A program made the translations under genes and the position numbers. DNA of 39,627 nucleotides from JBBRCX01 sp038204465 (GTDB taxonomy: Bacteria > Planctomycetota > Phycisphaerae > Tepidisphaerales > Tepidisphaeraceae), in contig JBBRCX010000039.1 in the NCBI GenBank assembly GCA_038204465.1, positions 1 to 39,627 of the forward strand, given 5' to 3'. Positions 37,231-39,627 of this stretch are shown one piece after another. Under the pieces are notes generated by a model. That model worked only from the letters and a program-made list of their open reading frames with translations. It did no database searches and was not told the origin of the DNA. Every line of letters begins with the position of its first letter. Positions within the stretch are counted from its first letter, which is position 1.

Positions 37231-37767
37231 TTACGTGCTCCGCTCGAAGTTTCCAGCGGGCGGGGGTTCGGCAGCGCGATTCTTGGCGGCGACGTCGATT
37301 GCGGCCTTGCTGTCGGCATCAGGAGCGACCCACACCTTCAGGTCGCTCATCAGATCGTCGGCGAACTTGACCTGGACCGTGTAAGTGTCGATGTGGTCGA
37401 GGCGGCCGGGCAGGTTGATGTCCCCGGCGTTGATGTTGAATCCCTGGCCCTGCAGCGACTTGGCAATGTCGGTTGCGGTGACGGAGCCGAAGAGATGCCC
37501 CTGCTCGTTGGCACGGCGTTCGAGCGTGACTTCGACGCCGGCCAATTGCTTGATCATCGCTTCCTGCTGCTCGCGGCGCTCGCGCTCCTGCCGCTCGATC
37601 TCCTTGCGGCGCGCCTCGACCTTCTTGACGTTGTTGGCCGTCGGCTCGACCGCCAGCTCGCGCGGCAGGAGGTAATTGCGGGCATAGCCGGGGGAGACTT
37701 CCACCACGTCGCCGACGCGGCCGACGTTCTTGATGCTTTCCTTCAGAAGGAGCTTGACGGTTGCCAT
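37231..37767 (-). CDS. rplI: 50S ribosomal protein L9
   Basis: 178 residues, about 30 more than E. coli L9. The N-terminal domain MATVKLLLKESIKNVGRVGD and VSPGYARNYLLPRELA is typical. The connecting helix (about 45-80) is long and charged (VEARRKEIERQERERREQQE). The C-terminal domain contains HLFGSVTATDIA and ends with DTYTVQVKF. An additional tail of about 30 residues (AADVAAKN... type, ending FERST) is beyond the usual end. The rpsR gene (S18), often found between ssb and rplI, is missing here. A 16-bp palindrome lies just upstream. Confidence 0.96.
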   Translation of the reverse strand: MATVKLLLKESIKNVGRVGDVVEVSPGYARNYLLPRELAVEPTANNVKKVEARRKEIERQERERREQQEAMIKQLAGVEVTLERRANEQGHLFGSVTATDIAKSLQGQGFNINAGDINLPGRLDHIDTYTVQVKFADDLMSDLKVWVAPDADSKAAIDVAAKNRAAEPPPAGNFERST

Positions 37768-37775
37768 GATTGTTG

Positions 37776-37791
37776 CGCGGAAGCTTCCGCG
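37776..37791 (-). promoter_or_regulatory. 16-bp perfect palindrome between ssb and rplI
   Basis: CGCGGAAGCTTCCGCG fills half of the 33-base gap between the two genes, ending eight bases before the rplI ATG on the minus strand. In RNA it would form a six-pair stem with an AGCU loop. It hides the only GGAAG near the start, or else brings the upstream AAAAAGGA close to the ATG. Either way it could affect rplI translation. Confidence 0.45.
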
Positions 37792-37800
37792 ATCCTTTTT

Positions 37801-38331
37801 CTAAAACGGAATATCGTCCTCTTTGAACTGTTGCTCGTCGCCGAAGGGCGGCTCCTGTTGCGGACTTTGCTGCTCGGGGGGACGCGACGGACCCTGCTGG
37901 GGCCCGCGGCCTGCGGGAGGCCGGGATTGCTGCCGCGGCGTCTCGTCTGACGCCGGTGCGTCGGCAGATCCTCCTCCGCCTCCCCCTCCGCCTCCGTCGC
38001 GACCGCCGACAAACTGGAAGTTCTCGATCACCACCGAGAGCTTTGAGCGCTTTCCGCCGCCTTGCTTATCCTCCCACGAGTCATACTTGAGCCGGCCTTC
38101 GATGAAGATCGGTTTGCCTTTGGTGAAGTACTGATTGATGACCTCGGCCTGCTTGCCGAAGGAGGCGCAGTCGACGAAGAGCACCTCGTCCCTCTCCTCG
38201 CCGGTCGCGGTCTTGAACCGCCGATTGCAGGCGAGGCCAAACTCGACGACGGCGGTCTGGCTCGGCAGATACTTGAGCTGCGGATCGCGGGTCAGGTTGC
38301 CCATCAGGATGATTTTGTTGAAGCTGGCCAT
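37801..38331 (-). CDS. ssb: single-stranded DNA-binding protein
   Basis: 176 residues. The OB-fold (residues 1 to about 108) starts MASFNKIILMGNLTRDPQLKY and includes the aromatic contacts in KPIFIEGRLKYDSWEDKQGG. The linker is rich in Gly, Pro and Gln, with a run of nine Gly. The acidic tip EDDIPF, which binds repair and replication partners, is intact. GAGGT precedes the ATG. It is in the rpsF-ssb-rplI arrangement. Confidence 0.96.
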   Translation of the reverse strand: MASFNKIILMGNLTRDPQLKYLPSQTAVVEFGLACNRRFKTATGEERDEVLFVDCASFGKQAEVINQYFTKGKPIFIEGRLKYDSWEDKQGGGKRSKLSVVIENFQFVGGRDGGGGGGGGGSADAPASDETPRQQSRPPAGRGPQQGPSRPPEQQSPQQEPPFGDEQQFKEDDIPF

Positions 38332-38387
38332 CGATAGACCTCGGTTGAACTAGCCATTGGAGAGCCATCCGTGGCCTGCACGGGTCA

Positions 38388-38918
38388 TCACTCCCTTGCG
38401 GCCGCGCCGGCGGCTTCGGTGGTGTCCTCCCGGCGGGGCGGGCGCGGGCCCCGGTCCTCGCGGGGGCGGTCGTCCCGGGGCCGATCGTCGCGGGGGCGAT
38501 CGTCACGGGAGCGATCATCGCGTCTGCCGCCACGGTCGTCGCTATAGGGGCGGTCCCAGGGGGCGCGCTCTTCGCGCGGCTGGATGGGCTGGGGCTCGAC
38601 GGCGTTCATTTCGTCGGGGTTCATGTGCTGTGCGGTTGTCACCATGACCCGAAGGATCTCGTCATTCAGCTTGACGTCGCGCTCCAGCGCCGCGATCGCG
38701 CCGCCCGGTGCGGTGAAGTAGGCGATCACGTAAGTGCCGCGCTTCTGACCGTTCACCTCGTAAGCGAGCTTGCGCTCGTCCCAGCGCTTGAGGACGAGCA
38801 CCTGTCCCCCATGCCGCTCGATCATCGAGCGCGCGAGGTTGAGGCCGCCTTCCAGGTCCTGGGCCGCCGAGGGGCCAAAGAGGAACATTGCTTCATACTG
38901 GTTCGATGCTTCTGCCAT
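38388..38918 (-). CDS. rpsF: 30S ribosomal protein S6 with a long charged C-terminal tail
   Basis: 176 residues, where S6 is normally about 95-135. The domain (residues 1 to about 100) shows YEAMFLFGPSAAQDLEG, VLVLKRWDERKLAYEVNGQKRGTY and DEILRVMV. After it comes an Arg/Asp-rich tail with repeated DDRPR units (from about residue 127), then PRPPRRED and an Ala/Glu-rich end. AGGGAG precedes the ATG. S6 normally pairs with S18, whose gene is not adjacent here. Confidence 0.96.
   Translation of the reverse strand: MAEASNQYEAMFLFGPSAAQDLEGGLNLARSMIERHGGQVLVLKRWDERKLAYEVNGQKRGTYVIAYFTAPGGAIAALERDVKLNDEILRVMVTTAQHMNPDEMNAVEPQPIQPREERAPWDRPYSDDRGGRRDDRSRDDRPRDDRPRDDRPREDRGPRPPRREDTTEAAGAAARE
38461..38520 (-). 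repeat. four tandem 15-bp repeats encoding the DDRPR tail of S6
   Basis: Four units of 15 bp (38461-38475, 38476-38490, 38491-38505, 38506-38520) differ from each other at a few positions and encode DDRPR-type pentapeptides on the minus strand. The length is a multiple of three, so gain or loss of a unit would keep the frame. A more degenerate unit may adjoin at the lower-coordinate side. Confidence 0.75.
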
Positions 38919-38982
38919 AACACTCCCTAGCGTGGGTCCTGGCCGGTTCGTCCGGCCGCCGGGGTAAGACGGCCATCAGCCG

Positions 38983-39627
38983 TCAGCCTCTTGATTGATC
39001 TTCGTTCTGATCGCCGTCCGGCTCACCGGCATCGGCGTTGAAAGCGTTCATCGCGGCGGCGACGCCTTTCTCGATCCACATCACGATTGCCGCAGTCGCC
39101 CGGCCGATCGCCGGATCCACCTGCTTGCGCTGCGCCTCGGTGAAACGACCGAGGACGTATTCCTTCCCAGGCGCCAGAGGCGGCGGGGGGTCGACCCCGA
39201 TTCGCACTCGCGGATACTGATCCGTCGCCAGGGCCCGCTCGATGTCCTTCAGGCCGTTGTGGCCGCCGCTGCTCCCGCCGGGCCGCATCCGGATCTTTCC
39301 GACCGGCAGGGCGAGATCGTCAAGCACGATCATGACGTCCTGCGGCGTCAACCGGTAGAACGCCATCGCCGCCTGCACCGCCCGGCCGCTCACGTTCATG
39401 AACGTCATCGGCTTGAGCAGCAACAGCTTTTCGCTGTCGCCGGCCGGCAATGTCATGCTCCCGTCGAGCGCCAGGCTTTCAAACTTCGTTCGCGCCAGCC
39501 GGTCGAAGTCGGCCGGGCTGCCGATCCATCCGAGCTTCGCGGCCAGGGCGTCGACGATCTCGAAGCCGATGTTGTGTCTCGTGCCGACGTACTCGCGTCC
39601 GGGGTTGCCAAGGCCGACGACGAGCTT
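38983..39627 (-). CDS. pth: peptidyl-tRNA hydrolase (partial, start beyond the right edge)
   Basis: The last 214 residues are in the window. From the right edge the frame reads KLVVGLGNPGREYVGTRHNI, so only the first few codons are missing. Asn in GLGNPG and His in GTRHNIGF are the catalytic region. LLLKPMTFMNVSG, VLDDLALPVGKIRMRPGG and SSGGHNGLKDIE complete the family signatures. It frees peptides from prematurely released peptidyl-tRNA. A tail of about 20 acidic residues ends it. It lies 64 bases before rpsF on the same strand. Confidence 0.96.
   Translation of the reverse strand, partial: KLVVGLGNPGREYVGTRHNIGFEIVDALAAKLGWIGSPADFDRLARTKFESLALDGSMTLPAGDSEKLLLLKPMTFMNVSGRAVQAAMAFYRLTPQDVMIVLDDLALPVGKIRMRPGGSSGGHNGLKDIERALATDQYPRVRIGVDPPPPLAPGKEYVLGRFTEAQRKQVDPAIGRATAAIVMWIEKGVAAAMNAFNADAGEPDGDQNEDQSRG

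Overview
This GC-rich window looks like a chromosomal segment of a planctomycete-type bacterium, possibly Phycisphaerae-like. That is an inference from gene content and protein style: an archaeal-type ProS, HemQ, a two-domain SagB/ThcOx protein, Rex, and an S6 with a long charged tail. No 16S or phylogeny is available here. Most of it is housekeeping DNA with a few accessory or decayed patches.

Left edge (1-640): the 3' end of what looks like a group II (IIC-like) intron, namely the last 20 codons of a maturase-like ORF, then a domain V-like and a domain VI-like hairpin ending near 139. After it comes a structured rpoB leader with a good sigma70-type promoter, a terminator-like hairpin with a T-rich tail, and two tandem hairpins. 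rpoB (640-4416) and rpoC (5527-9924) follow but are not adjacent. About 1.1 kb of lower-GC DNA lies between them. It holds a HEPN-domain gene, a tightly linked acidic 87-aa gene, a frameshifted DUF4177-like gene and a possible membrane micro-ORF. This split of the RNA polymerase operon is the most unusual feature of the window.

10.0-19.3 kb (+): a terminator after rpoC, then topA with four C-terminal zinc ribbons, an exported protein of unknown function, a PhnP-like metallo-beta-lactamase-fold hydrolase, a methyltransferase, hemQ (coproheme decarboxylase/chlorite dismutase family), a SagB/ThcOx-type flavoprotein and an M20 amidohydrolase. 19.4-21.7 kb (-): proS and the redox regulator rex, with a clear promoter just upstream of rex.

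21.9-33.1 kb (+): a compact nine-gene run. It holds an exported helical protein, then two complete substrate-binding-protein/permease sets (one Opp/Dpp-like, one YejBE-like), followed by a single OppD/OppF ATPase pair. Both sets probably share that pair. Both binding proteins have N-terminal membrane anchors and no lipobox cysteine.

33.2-39.6 kb (-): a PPP-type metallophosphatase, a roughly 0.5 kb scar carrying remnants of a DegT-type aminotransferase and a CgeB-like glycosyltransferase (on the + strand), an M42-like peptidase, dnaB with its own promoter, and a pth-rpsF-ssb-rplI unit closed by a strong intrinsic terminator. rpsR is absent from its usual place between ssb and rplI. pth runs off the right edge. 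No tRNA, rRNA or CRISPR array was seen.
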